A DNA stretch of 64,000 nt from Mycolicibacterium cosmeticum (GTDB taxonomy: Bacteria; Actinomycetota; Actinomycetes; Mycobacteriales; Mycobacteriaceae): contig JACPVS010000021.1 of assembly GCA_016197365.1 (NCBI GenBank), positions 434,001-498,000 of the forward strand, in the 5' to 3' direction. The notes under the pieces are model-generated. The model searched no databases and was not told the origin of the DNA. It worked only from the letters and a program-made list of their open reading frames with translations. Made by a program: the position numbers and the translations under genes. Of this stretch, positions 25,390-34,217 are shown one piece after another; positions within the stretch are counted from its first letter, which is position 1, and the number at the start of each line of letters is the position of its first letter.

Positions 25390-26682
25390 TCATGCGACCG
25401 GCGTGAAGCGCAGATGCAGATCGGTGAGACCACGCAGGATGAAGGTCGGTTCGTAGGTATACCGGCGGTCATCCACTGCGCCGTGGAACTCCTCATCGAC
25501 GGTGATATCTGCCATCCGCGCAAGGATTCGCTCCAGGGATACCCGTCCCTCGACCCGCGCCAGTGGCGCTCCCGGGCAGGAGTGCACACCGCGGGCGAAA
25601 GCCACCTGCTCCCGGACATTTTTGCGGTCCAGCCGGAACTCGTAGGGGCACTCGAAGCGATCGGGATCACGGTTGGCTGCCCCCGGGGAGATCATCACGA
25701 TCGTGCCCGCCGGGATGTCGACGCCGGCCAAACTCGTCGATCGCCGCGCCAGCCGGAACTCGGTCTTCACCGGACTCTCCAACCGCAGGGTTTCCTCGAC
25801 AAAGGCGGGCACCTGACTCGGATCATCACGCAGCGCCTGTTGAAGTTCGGGTCGGTCGCACAAGATGCGGAGGGCGGCACCGAGCAACTTGGCCGTGGTC
25901 TCCTGCCCCGCTCCGAAAAGAAAGGTGGCAGTGCGCACCACGTCGGTCACCGCAGGCAATGAGCCGTCCGGGTACGTCGCCGCGGCCAGCTCACTCAGCA
26001 CGTCGTCGCGGGGGTCGGCTCGACGCTCCTCGATATAGGCGCTGAATTTGTCGTCGAGGAACTGCAGCGGATTGATGGCAGCCGCTTCGCCTTCGATGTT
26101 GCCCATCAGGTGCGGGTTCGCCAGCGCATCGATGAAATCCCCGTGGTCAGCTCTGGGGACCCCGAGCAAGTCGGCAATCGCGAGCAGCGAGAACGGCTTT
26201 GAGTACGCGGTGAGGAACTCGCATTTTCCGTTGTCGATGAACTCATCGAGTTGACGGTCGGCGAGCTCCCACAGGAATTCCTGGTTGTCCTTGAGCCGAC
26301 GTGGGGTGAGCAGGCGGCTCAGCAGTGAACGTGCCCGGGTGTGGTTAGGCGGGTCCATCGCCACCATGTGTTCGTGCAGCGGCATTTCGGTGCGATGTGC
26401 GTCGATGAGGTGACCGATGTCATCGCCCTCCGGGGTGAACGGCAACGGCGGAAAGGGACCCCCGACTGCAACACAGTTGGAGAAGACCTCGGCGTCCTTA
26501 TACACCTCCAGCGTCTCGGAATAGTTGGTCACCGCCATCACATTGTGATGGGGTTCCCTGACCACCGGGCCCTTGCTGCGGAGATGCTCGAAATACGGGT
26601 ACGGATCCGGCACGAAGGCGGGGTTGGTGAAGAAATCCATACTGTCGAAGTCGGTTGGGGCGTCGACGTGGGAGTCGGTCAT
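25390..26682 (-). CDS. Cytochrome P450 (first of four)
   Basis: 430-residue soluble bacterial P450, a haem monooxygenase. I-helix oxygen motif FGAGQETTAK, K-helix ExxR in VEETLRLE, and haem loop FARGVHSCPGAPLAR with the axial Cys. ATG 26682 is preferred over upstream in-frame codons because AAAGG lies eight bases before it. It lies between TetR regulator 2 and a secreted protein in the left operon. The substrate cannot be told. Confidence 0.92.
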   Translation of the reverse strand: MTDSHVDAPTDFDSMDFFTNPAFVPDPYPYFEHLRSKGPVVREPHHNVMAVTNYSETLEVYKDAEVFSNCVAVGGPFPPLPFTPEGDDIGHLIDAHRTEMPLHEHMVAMDPPNHTRARSLLSRLLTPRRLKDNQEFLWELADRQLDEFIDNGKCEFLTAYSKPFSLLAIADLLGVPRADHGDFIDALANPHLMGNIEGEAAAINPLQFLDDKFSAYIEERRADPRDDVLSELAAATYPDGSLPAVTDVVRTATFLFGAGQETTAKLLGAALRILCDRPELQQALRDDPSQVPAFVEETLRLESPVKTEFRLARRSTSLAGVDIPAGTIVMISPGAANRDPDRFECPYEFRLDRKNVREQVAFARGVHSCPGAPLARVEGRVSLERILARMADITVDEEFHGAVDDRRYTYEPTFILRGLTDLHLRFTPVA

Positions 26683-26709
26683 TTGCAGCACCTTTCGGAT
26701 TGTGAGCAG

Positions 26710-27387
26710 TCAGTTCTTTGCGGTTCCGCCAAGTGCGGCCAGACAGAAGCACCACAACTTCTCTGTGACGATTTCCAGCTCGCCGTCGGCAGCGGTGGCG
26801 AAGGTGTAGAAATGGAAGACCGATCGCGCCAGTTCCGCCACCAGCCACGAATCCCTTTCCGCATCGGTGGAGTTCAGCACGCCGGCTGCGGTTGCCGCTT
26901 CCACCTCGCCGCGGAGCAGATCCACGAAGGGTCGCTCGGCCTCGGCGAGTTCCACGGCGTGGTTGCGGTGCAACTGCCAGCGCGCCGACACCACAAAGCG
27001 CGCTCTCGCCCCATCCGCTCCCGCTCCATCCAATCGTTGGAGTGTTGCCGTGACATAGAACCGCAAGCGAGCCAACGGGTCGTCGAGATCGGCAGCGGCA
27101 GTTGCCCATTTCTCACACGCGTCGGTCATCGCATCGCCGATCACGGCGAGCAGCAGTTCGTCTTTGCTGTTGAAATAGCGATAGAACGTCTGCAGCGCAA
27201 CCCCGGCCTCGGCGACGAGCTCCTGCGTGGTGAACTCCCCACCCTTTGCGACGATGAGCCGGCCTGCGGCGTCGAGCATCTGGCGCACCTGGTGAGCGAT
27301 CCGCAGCCGAGAACGCTGGACCGCTGCAGACCGGTCGACGGCCCGTTCGACCCAGTCACCACCGGAGGTAACGCTGATGTCCGTCAC
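26710..27387 (-). CDS. TetR family regulator 2
   Basis: 225 residues with HTH segment EFTTQELVAEAGVALQTFYRY and a C-terminal ligand domain. It is a close paralog of the regulator at 24103; both carry TFYRYF and SVFHFY. GTG 27387 overlaps the stop of the Ddn-like gene by four bases, so it is translated with the catabolic enzymes. This makes it a good candidate for the regulator that reads the CGTTCTAC element of this region, which is an inference. Confidence 0.87.
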   Translation of the reverse strand: MTDISVTSGGDWVERAVDRSAAVQRSRLRIAHQVRQMLDAAGRLIVAKGGEFTTQELVAEAGVALQTFYRYFNSKDELLLAVIGDAMTDACEKWATAAADLDDPLARLRFYVTATLQRLDGAGADGARARFVVSARWQLHRNHAVELAEAERPFVDLLRGEVEAATAAGVLNSTDAERDSWLVAELARSVFHFYTFATAADGELEIVTEKLWCFCLAALGGTAKN

Positions 27388-27818
27388 GACGGTGAGAGCA
27401 CGACTATCGGTATCGGTCGATCCGTCCGGGACTGGTAGACATCGTAATTGGGCCACGATTCGGTAACCACGCTCCACAGCCGCGGCTTCTCCTCAGGCGT
27501 GGCGGTCCGCGCGGTGACGGCGATCCGCTCACCCTTCACCTGGATCTCCGCATTCGCATCGGCCTGGAGGTTGAGGTACCAAGCCGGGTGCCGAGGCGCG
27601 CCACCGTAGGACGCGACGATCAGATAATCGGCGCCGTCTCTGGCGAAGATCAGTGCCGAGGTGCGCACCTCCTTGCTGCGCCGGCCGGTGGTGCTCAGCA
27701 GCAGAGTCGGCACGCCGTTCCACAGATAGCCGACCTCACCGTCGGTCTCTCGGTAGCGGCGAATGTGATCTTGGCCGATCAGGGTCAGATCGGGTGAACT
27801 GTATTGCGGCTTGGTCAT
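27384..27818 (-). CDS. Ddn-like F420-dependent nitroreductase family protein
   Basis: 144 residues of the deazaflavin (F420)-dependent nitroreductase family. Visible are LLLSTTGRRSKEVRTSALIF (split-barrel F420 site), YLIVASYGGAPRHPAWYLNL and the C-terminal PIPIVVLSP. Members reduce quinones or unsaturated carbonyls using F420H2. ATG 27818 has GAGGA seven bases upstream, better than the ATG at 27824. It lies between a P450 and a TetR regulator in one operon. Confidence 0.88.
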   Translation of the reverse strand: MTKPQYSSPDLTLIGQDHIRRYRETDGEVGYLWNGVPTLLLSTTGRRSKEVRTSALIFARDGADYLIVASYGGAPRHPAWYLNLQADANAEIQVKGERIAVTARTATPEEKPRLWSVVTESWPNYDVYQSRTDRPIPIVVLSPS

Positions 27819-27827
27819 CACCATTCC

Positions 27828-29078
27828 TCAAGGGGTATCGAACAGGACAGGTATCGCGGTAGCGCCGCGCTCGTACATCCCGACGAACCGGGGTGCTTCG
27901 GCATCGGGGTCCAGGCGGAGGTTCGGCAGCCTGTCGAGCAGTGCCGATATCGCGACGTTCATCTCGGCTCGGGCCACATGCATACCCAGACAGATGTGAG
28001 ATCCCTGGCCGAATGCCAACGACGGCCGCATCTTTCGGCTCGGGTCGAACTCGTCGGGTAGATCCCATCGCGCGGGGTCGCGGTTCGCGGCGCCGACCGC
28101 CAGATGCACCACCGCCCCCTCGGGTATCTTCACACCGGCCAACTCGGTATCGGCGGTCACCCATCGGGAGAACATCGGGTCGGTCGGCATCCACCGAAGT
28201 GCCTCCTCGATGGCCGGGCGAAGCAGCGACCGATCGGCCCGAACCGCCTCAAGGAGTTCGGGCCGCTGTAGCAACGCGGTGAAGGTGATGCCCATCTGCT
28301 TCCAGGTCGTCCCTGAGCCGGCGCCGAGGAGCAGCAGCACGAACGAATGGATCTCGCGATCCGACAGGCGGGTGGCGACCCCGTCATCGTCGGTGATCTC
28401 TGCCTGCACCAGAATGCTGATCAGATCGTCTTCGGGCTGCTCGCGGCGTGCAGCGATGACGGGCATCACCAACTCGATGACCTTTTGCGGATCATGACCG
28501 ACGTTTTCGCGGATCTGCAGGGCCTGTTCGACCGGAACTCCGAAACTGCCGGTGATGGTGAGCAGAGGGATGGCCGCGAAGACATCGACGTTGAGTTCGG
28601 CACAACCGTCCTGCAACCCGTCGACGAGGGCATCGACAGTGTCGATGATCCAATTGTGGGCCCACCACCGGCCGTTCGCCGGAAGAAAGGATGGTTGCAC
28701 CAGCGCGCGATAGCGCTTGTGCTGCGCACCCCCCATGGACAACATGCTGTTGGTGACGCCCAAGGGCCGGTTGTCGATGTCCACCGGTTCCGCCGAGGAG
28801 GCGAACACCTCGGGGTTGCGGTAGGCGACCATGCAGGTTTCGTAGTCGAGCACCGTGAAGTGCGGACGGTCCGGGTACGGCAGTCCGTGGAAGAAGTACG
28901 GCACCGAACATCCGGTCAGTTCATGCAGCGTGCCCGGCAGCACAGGACCCCGCTCACGAAGCTGATGCCAGATCGGATACGGGTCGTCGTGGTAATTCCC
29001 GCCGGTGTACTCGTTGTATGAGCTCCGGAGATCGAACAACTCCCGAAGTCGCTCACGATCCAGGGTGGGGGTTGTCAT
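27828..29078 (-). CDS. Cytochrome P450 with Gly in place of the I-helix acid
   Basis: 416-residue P450. The haem loop LAFGQGSHICLGMHVAR and ExxR (EEALRW) are intact. The I-helix reads LLLGAGSGTTWKQ: the usual acid before the conserved Thr is glycine. That residue takes part in oxygen activation in most P450s, so proton delivery must work another way, or the enzyme uses peroxide or is not a hydroxylase. ATG 29078 overlaps the SDR stop by four bases. Confidence 0.9.
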   Translation of the reverse strand: MTTPTLDRERLRELFDLRSSYNEYTGGNYHDDPYPIWHQLRERGPVLPGTLHELTGCSVPYFFHGLPYPDRPHFTVLDYETCMVAYRNPEVFASSAEPVDIDNRPLGVTNSMLSMGGAQHKRYRALVQPSFLPANGRWWAHNWIIDTVDALVDGLQDGCAELNVDVFAAIPLLTITGSFGVPVEQALQIRENVGHDPQKVIELVMPVIAARREQPEDDLISILVQAEITDDDGVATRLSDREIHSFVLLLLGAGSGTTWKQMGITFTALLQRPELLEAVRADRSLLRPAIEEALRWMPTDPMFSRWVTADTELAGVKIPEGAVVHLAVGAANRDPARWDLPDEFDPSRKMRPSLAFGQGSHICLGMHVARAEMNVAISALLDRLPNLRLDPDAEAPRFVGMYERGATAIPVLFDTP

Positions 29079-29860
29079 TTCGCCACGAATCCACCGTCGA
29101 TGGGCAACGCGACCCCGGTGACGTTGCGGGACGCATCCGAGACGAGATAGAGCGCCGCCTCGGCGCAGTCCTCGGCGGTGATCGCGCGACCGAGCGGATG
29201 CTGTGCCCCGACCATTTCGGCGATCTCGGTTTGCTTGTCGCCGTCGACATTCAGGCCGCCGGCGGCCATGAACCCGGTCAGCGGCATGGCGGCCGGGCAG
29301 ATGGCGTTCACCCGGATGTCGAACGGAGCCACCTCGACCGCCACGGCCCTGGTGAGTTGGAGAACCCCACCCTTGGTCGCGCCGTACACCGTTCCACCCC
29401 AGCCGACCAGGCCGGCCACCGAGGCGGTGTTGAGGATGACTCCACCGTCGCCCTGCTTCTTGAACTGCAACACCGCGTGTTTGCAGCCGAGAAACACGCC
29501 GCCCAGATTGACCGCGACCAACCGGTTGAAATCTTCGAGGGTGTGCTCCTCGAAGATCAGCCCGAGCCGTGGTGTCGGGATGCCGACGTTGTTGAACACG
29601 ATGTCGAGTCGGCCGAACCAATCAGCCGCAGCGACGATCATGGCCTTGACCTGTTCTTCGTCGGAGACATCTACACCGACAGCGATCGCCTCGCCGCCGG
29701 CGGCCTCGATCTGCGCCACCGTCTCCTTGGCGTGGTCGACATTGATGTCGGCGCATACCAACCGGCCTCCCTCCTGCGCGAATCGCAGGGCAGACACCCG
29801 ACCGACACCCGAACCCGCCCCAGTGACGATGACACTCTTGCCAGTCAGCAGACCCGCCAC
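29075..29860 (-). CDS. Short-chain dehydrogenase/reductase
   Basis: 261-residue classical SDR. Cofactor loop VTGAGSGVGR, acid ending strand 2 (CADIN), NNVG, catalytic Ser in NTASVAG and YGATK (YxxxK), then a C-terminal LPIDGGFVAK. The NAD-type acid after strand 2 suggests NAD(H). GTG 29860 lies four bases after the amidohydrolase stop. It probably oxidises an alcohol produced in this pathway. Confidence 0.9.
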   Translation of the reverse strand: MAGLLTGKSVIVTGAGSGVGRVSALRFAQEGGRLVCADINVDHAKETVAQIEAAGGEAIAVGVDVSDEEQVKAMIVAAADWFGRLDIVFNNVGIPTPRLGLIFEEHTLEDFNRLVAVNLGGVFLGCKHAVLQFKKQGDGGVILNTASVAGLVGWGGTVYGATKGGVLQLTRAVAVEVAPFDIRVNAICPAAMPLTGFMAAGGLNVDGDKQTEIAEMVGAQHPLGRAITAEDCAEAALYLVSDASRNVTGVALPIDGGFVAK

Positions 29861-29864
29861 CGGC

Positions 29865-31094
29865 CTAGACCTTCGCCAGCACGGGCGGCTCGGCAGGCGT
29901 GAACCGGTACAGTCGCTCGGCATTACCGCGCAGCAATTTGTACTGGACGTTCTCCGGGAGGTCCTTCATCGTGTCGCGCGCAACATCGATGCAGTTCGGC
30001 CATGTCGAGTCCGAGTGCGGGTAGTCGGTTTCGCACATCACGTTGTCCTCGCCGATCTCATCGAGACTCTTCAGCGCGTGCCGGTCTTCGATGATGCAGC
30101 CGAAGATGTGGTTGCGGAAGGACTCCCGGATGTCCAGCGTGTCGAGATCGGCCTCGTTCCCGGCATGGCCCATGAACTTGGTTCCCCGACTGACCCAATA
30201 CCGCTGTTTGTCGAGCACCTGCTCGGCGCGCTCCAGGAAGTAGGGCGCCCAGCCGATCTCGCCTTCCGACAGGGCGATCTTCAGGTTGGGATAGCGCTGG
30301 AAAAGCCCGCTGAAGATCCAGGACAACATGGTGCCCGAGGTGCGCGACGCTCCCCAGGTCAGGTTCGCCATGAAGGGTGCGTCGTTACAGATCCTGGGCA
30401 GCGTGGACGACGAACCGACGTGCATGCTCGCCACCATGCCCAGATCGTTGGCCGCCGCCATGACCGGCTCCCAGTAGTGATCTGCATCGTGAATCGTGGG
30501 CAGCCCCAGTGGTTCCGGGTTCTCGGAGAACGCGAAGGAGGTCACGCCCCTGGCTGCCATGCGCTCCATCTCTTGGACCGCGAGCTTGGGATCCCACATG
30601 GGGATCAGCATCAACGGGATATAACGCCCGGGTGCGGCACCGCACCACTCCTCGACGAGCCAGTCGTTGTAGATCTGCAGGCACTGGAAGCCGAACTCTC
30701 GGTCGCTGGCCTCCATGAACAGCTGTCCGCAGAACCGGGGTAACGTCGGGAAGCACAGCGAAGCAAGGACACCGGACTGGTTCATATCCTCGACCCGCGC
30801 CTTGGCGTCGTAGCAACCCGGGCGCATCTCGGCGTAATTGAGTGGCTCCGGGCTGAACTCCTCCTTGGATTTGCCCACCACGGCGCTCAGGCCCGAACTG
30901 GGCATCTTCTTGCCGTCGTACACCCAGACGTCCATGCCGTTGTCGTCGGTCTGCATGTTCGGGGCGCGGTCCCGATCCTTCGCAGCGACGCGGTCCACCC
31001 AGAGGTTGGGCGGTTCCAGAATATGATCGTCGACCGAGATCAGCCAATCCAAGTTGTATGTGCTGCCGCCGTTTTCGCCACTAGCGTTACTCAT
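29865..31094 (-). CDS. Amidohydrolase family (amidohydrolase_2) metal-dependent hydrolase
   Basis: 409-residue TIM-barrel protein related to decarboxylases and hydrolases of the ACMSD type. The N-terminal metal motif is VDDHILEPP (D-x-H variant of HxH); later come SMHVGSSS, LSEGEIGWAP and the terminal Asp in ETDYPHSDSTWP. Similar mycobacterial proteins occur in steroid and terpenoid gene clusters, but the reaction is not known. It overlaps the ALDH stop by four bases (ATGA). Confidence 0.85.
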   Translation of the reverse strand: MSNASGENGGSTYNLDWLISVDDHILEPPNLWVDRVAAKDRDRAPNMQTDDNGMDVWVYDGKKMPSSGLSAVVGKSKEEFSPEPLNYAEMRPGCYDAKARVEDMNQSGVLASLCFPTLPRFCGQLFMEASDREFGFQCLQIYNDWLVEEWCGAAPGRYIPLMLIPMWDPKLAVQEMERMAARGVTSFAFSENPEPLGLPTIHDADHYWEPVMAAANDLGMVASMHVGSSSTLPRICNDAPFMANLTWGASRTSGTMLSWIFSGLFQRYPNLKIALSEGEIGWAPYFLERAEQVLDKQRYWVSRGTKFMGHAGNEADLDTLDIRESFRNHIFGCIIEDRHALKSLDEIGEDNVMCETDYPHSDSTWPNCIDVARDTMKDLPENVQYKLLRGNAERLYRFTPAEPPVLAKV

Positions 31095-32560
31095 CGTGCC
31101 AACTCTCCAATCGCCATGTGTTTGACTTCCTGAAACTCGCGGATCCCGTCGGGACCCCGTTCACGGCCCAAGCCACTCTGCTTGTAACCGCCGCTGGGCG
31201 CGTACGCGCTGAACACGGTGGTGTTCACGCTCACCGCTCCTGTTCGCAATCTGCGAGCCACCCCGACCGCCGTCGCCACGTCCTGGCCGTAGACCTGGCC
31301 GGACAATCCATAGACGCTGTCATTGGCGATCGCCACCGCGTCATCGAGATCGCGGTAACCCAGCACGCTGATGACCGGACCGAAAATCTCTTCCTGCGCC
31401 GCCGGATTCGCGTTGTCCGGCAGGTCGAGCACGGTGGGCTCGAAGTAGTATCCCCGATCCAGCCCAGCCGGTCGTCCACCCCCGCTGAACACTTTTCCGC
31501 CTTGGTTCTCGGCCAATTGCACGTACTGCTCGCACTTTTCGCGTTGCGCGCCGCTGATCAGCGGACCGATCGCCACCGCCGGGTCGGTGGGCTGCCCCAC
31601 CTTCAGCGAACCGTAGGCGGCGCTGACTGCCTCCAGCACTTCACCTTTGCGGTCTTCGGGAACCAGCATGCGGGTGGCGGCCACACATGCCTGACCGGCG
31701 GTGTAATAGATGACGGCGAGTGCGCCCAGGGCAGCCCGATGTACCGCGTCCGGAAGGTAGATCTGCGCCGATTTGCCACCGAGTTCCATCGACAAACGCT
31801 TCACCGTGGGGGCGGACTGCGCGATGATCTTGCGCCCGGCGACGGTGGAGCCGGTGAACGACACCATGTCCACAGCCGGGTGGCTGGTCAACAGGCCGGC
31901 ACCCGCGATGCCCTCTTCGACGACGACGCTCAACACGCCGCGCGGCAGACCCGCTGCGTCCGCGGCGGCGCCGAAGATCAGCGACGAGATCGGGGTGAGC
32001 GGACTGGGGCGCAGGACCATCGAATTGCCGGCCATCAGGGCGGGGATCAGCTTCTGCAGTCCCATCAACAATGCGGCGTTGTACGGCGTGATCGCCGACA
32101 CCACTCCGACCGGCTCGTGGCGCCGGATGCTCAGCGCGACACGGGCGTTGACGAGATCATCGACGGGAACGGGACTGGCTTGCTCATGGTGCATCGACAG
32201 ATAGAGTTCGATGGTCTGTCGCGCCAGCGCGACACCACTGCCGACCTGCGTCCGGTCGGCAAAAGCGGTCGGTTGACCGGCCTCGGCCACCAGGGTCGGA
32301 ACCAAGATGTCGCGGCTCGCTTCGATGAAATCGACGAACGAGTGCAGGATCCGCGCCCGGTCCGCGACGGGCATGTCGGCCCATAACCCCTCATCGAAAC
32401 TGCGCCGAGCCTCGACGATTGCCCGTTCGACCTCACTCAGCGGAGTCCCGGTGATCGTGGCGACCTGGGTTTCATCTGCCGGGTTCTCGACATGGACCGC
32501 CTCATCGCCCGTCACCCATGTACCGGCGACGTAGGTCCGCTGCTCCGAGAGGATCGTCAA
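31091..32560 (-). CDS. Aldehyde dehydrogenase 1
   Basis: 489-residue NAD(P)-dependent aldehyde dehydrogenase. Cofactor motif FTGSTVAGRK, catalytic Glu in LELGGKS, catalytic Cys in GQACVAAT, C-terminal GGYKQSGLGRE. The start is TTG 32560 with a strong ribosome binding site (AGGAG) five bases away. It leads the left operon and has a leader of about 200 bases from the predicted promoter at 32765-32793. Confidence 0.92.
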   Translation of the reverse strand: MTILSEQRTYVAGTWVTGDEAVHVENPADETQVATITGTPLSEVERAIVEARRSFDEGLWADMPVADRARILHSFVDFIEASRDILVPTLVAEAGQPTAFADRTQVGSGVALARQTIELYLSMHHEQASPVPVDDLVNARVALSIRRHEPVGVVSAITPYNAALLMGLQKLIPALMAGNSMVLRPSPLTPISSLIFGAAADAAGLPRGVLSVVVEEGIAGAGLLTSHPAVDMVSFTGSTVAGRKIIAQSAPTVKRLSMELGGKSAQIYLPDAVHRAALGALAVIYYTAGQACVAATRMLVPEDRKGEVLEAVSAAYGSLKVGQPTDPAVAIGPLISGAQREKCEQYVQLAENQGGKVFSGGGRPAGLDRGYYFEPTVLDLPDNANPAAQEEIFGPVISVLGYRDLDDAVAIANDSVYGLSGQVYGQDVATAVGVARRLRTGAVSVNTTVFSAYAPSGGYKQSGLGRERGPDGIREFQEVKHMAIGELAR

Positions 32561-32764
32561 AGGTTCTCCTAAGTGCTGATAGCAGTAGATCGTGGTTCTT
32601 GTTACTGCGCGAGTGACCTCCCCGCGACATCGTGCGCCCGATGCGGTGCGGGACCGTCCGTCGATGACGCCGACGGTTGGGCAGTCGATCCGCGAGTTGC
32701 CGGATCTGCAATCTACGTCTTATTGCACCGCATTCCGGCGGGTTGTCAGATCAATCTGCATTTC

Positions 32765-32793
32765 ACCGTAGAACGTCATTCTTGTTTAGGCAA
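32765..32793 (-). promoter_or_regulatory. Regulon element site A with promoter of the left catabolic operon
   Basis: On the minus strand: -35 TTGCCT (32793-32788), a 17-bp spacer ending in ACGTTC, then -10 TACGGT (32770-32765). The shared element GTAGAACGTCATTCT (plus strand, 32768-32782) fills the spacer and the first bases of the -10, with AGAA/TTCT half-sites five bases apart. Such overlap is typical of a repressor site. Orientation matches the other five copies. Confidence 0.7.
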
Positions 32794-32839
32794 TATATAG
32801 ATAGTTGTAATCTGCAGCTTGATGTTCTGGTTACCGCTG

Positions 32840-32845
32840 TATAGT
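32840..32845 (+). promoter_or_regulatory. Possible -10 element for the mce operon
   Basis: TATAGT is identical to the -10 hexamer proposed for the IclR gene at 57691. A TTGATG lies 15 bases upstream (32819-32824), a short spacing for a -35. The predicted start would leave a leader of about 95 bases before mceA. No copy of the CGTTCTAC element faces this direction, so mce may have its own control. Confidence 0.35.
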
Positions 32846-32948
32846 CTTCTCGTCACTACAAGTATGAGATTTACATCACAGCAGCTTAAGGGACCGGATT
32901 GACCACCGCCAAGCTTTGGCTGGTTCACCGCCCGGCGCGGAAGGCCTG

Positions 32949-34217
32949 ATGAATTCACTGAGATGGAAGGCGTCGTGGAGCGCCGCGACGCACGCGGCAC
33001 CGGTGGCATCCAAGCCGGGGCGCGACTTCGGCTCGAGGAGCTACGCCCGTCCGGTCATCGGGCTGGTGTCGATGCTCTCTCTCGTCGCGGTCGTCGTCGT
33101 CGCCATCTGCCAGTTCCGCGGGGATTTCACGTCGTCGGTGCCCGTCACCGTGATGTCGGACCGTGCGGGACTACTCACCAACCCCGGCGCGAAGGTGAAA
33201 CTTCATGGAGCCCAAGTGGGTACGGTCGTGGCCGTCGACGAGACCCCAGACGGTCGGGCCGAGCTGCACCTGGCGCTACAGCCCGATCGGATCACGATCG
33301 TCCCCGCCAATGTGGGGGTGCAGATCGGCTCGATGACCGTCTTCGGCGCCAAGTCGGTGGAGTTGGTAACGCCCGACGCGCCGTCGGCGGATCACCTGCG
33401 TGCCGGCCAGGTTCTCGACTCACGGCATGTCACGGTGGAAGTGAACACGATCTTTCAACAGCTCAATGCTGTTCTGTCACACATTGATCCGGCGAAACTC
33501 AATCAGACCCTGGGTGCCTTGTCGACTGCGACGAGTGGCCGCGGCGAACAGTTCGGCCGGACGTTGACCGACGTCAACTCGTTTCTCGGGGTGCTGGAGC
33601 CAAGCCTGCCCGCGCTCGGCGCGGACCTTCAGGTCCTTCCGGATGTCGCCACCGCCTACGCCGACGCCGCGCCCGATCTGATGAGCATCATCCGAAATGT
33701 CAGTCACGTGAGTCGGACCCTGATCGATGAACAGGCCGGCCTCGACCGGTTCCTGGTGTCAACCATCGGTCTGGCCGATGTGGGCAACGACGTCATCGGC
33801 AGCAACCGGGAGTCACTGACGAACGTCATGCACCTTCTTGCGCCGACCACCGATCTGACCAACGAATATCACGAAGCGTTGACCTGCAGCCTCACCGGTG
33901 TGCTCGCCTTCGCATTGCGCCCCCCCGGTCCCAATCCAGGGGTCACCGACCTTGCCGCCCTGAGCCTCGGCCAGGAGCGGTACCGCTATCCGCAGGACCT
34001 ACCGAAGGTCGCTGCGACCGGTGGACCGCAATGCAAAGGGCAACTGCCGATCCAGTTCAACCAGTTCCCGCCCAAAGTCGTCGCCGACGTCGGTACCGAC
34101 CCCTACAAGTACGGCTACACGGGGCCACTTCTGAATTCGGATCTGCTCAAACAGATCCTGTTCGGGCCGATCGACGGCCCGCCCCGCAATACCGCGCAGT
34201 ACGGACAACCCGGATGA
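32949..34217 (+). CDS. mceA: Mce family protein, MceA position
   Basis: 422 residues: N-terminal membrane helix (about 37-58), Mce (MlaD) domain with SDRAGLLTNPGAKVKLHGAQVGTV in outline (70-150), then a long helical domain and a short C-terminal part. It forms part of a hexameric tunnel that carries lipids across the envelope. ATG 32949 has GGAAGG four bases upstream. It is first of six genes; yrbE permease genes, normally just upstream, are missing. Confidence 0.9.
   Translation: MNSLRWKASWSAATHAAPVASKPGRDFGSRSYARPVIGLVSMLSLVAVVVVAICQFRGDFTSSVPVTVMSDRAGLLTNPGAKVKLHGAQVGTVVAVDETPDGRAELHLALQPDRITIVPANVGVQIGSMTVFGAKSVELVTPDAPSADHLRAGQVLDSRHVTVEVNTIFQQLNAVLSHIDPAKLNQTLGALSTATSGRGEQFGRTLTDVNSFLGVLEPSLPALGADLQVLPDVATAYADAAPDLMSIIRNVSHVSRTLIDEQAGLDRFLVSTIGLADVGNDVIGSNRESLTNVMHLLAPTTDLTNEYHEALTCSLTGVLAFALRPPGPNPGVTDLAALSLGQERYRYPQDLPKVAATGGPQCKGQLPIQFNQFPPKVVADVGTDPYKYGYTGPLLNSDLLKQILFGPIDGPPRNTAQYGQPG

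Larger units (their letters stand above)
32561..32948. other. 388-bp divergent control region between ALDH and mce operons
   Basis: Non-coding gap, AT-rich over about 32740-32890 in a GC-rich genome. It holds the CGTTCTAC element with its promoter (32765-32793, directed at the ALDH operon) and a TATAGT -10-like element (32840-32845) pointing toward mceA. Short open frames here have no ribosome binding sites or recognisable products. The first 200 bases next to ALDH form its leader; I see no riboswitch or clear hairpin in it. Confidence 0.7.

Noticed and set aside
32502..32711. Small minus-strand open frame in the ALDH 1 leader
   Set aside because: It overlaps the ALDH coding start in another frame, is Arg-rich shadow-like sequence and has no convincing ribosome binding site.
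32561..32760. Riboswitch or attenuator in the ALDH 1 leader
   Set aside because: No conserved aptamer motif or clear terminator-type hairpin was recognised in the 200-base leader.
32776..33009. Minus-strand open frame overlapping the mceA start
   Set aside because: It is antisense to mceA, low in recognisable structure, and would place the mce promoter inside a gene.
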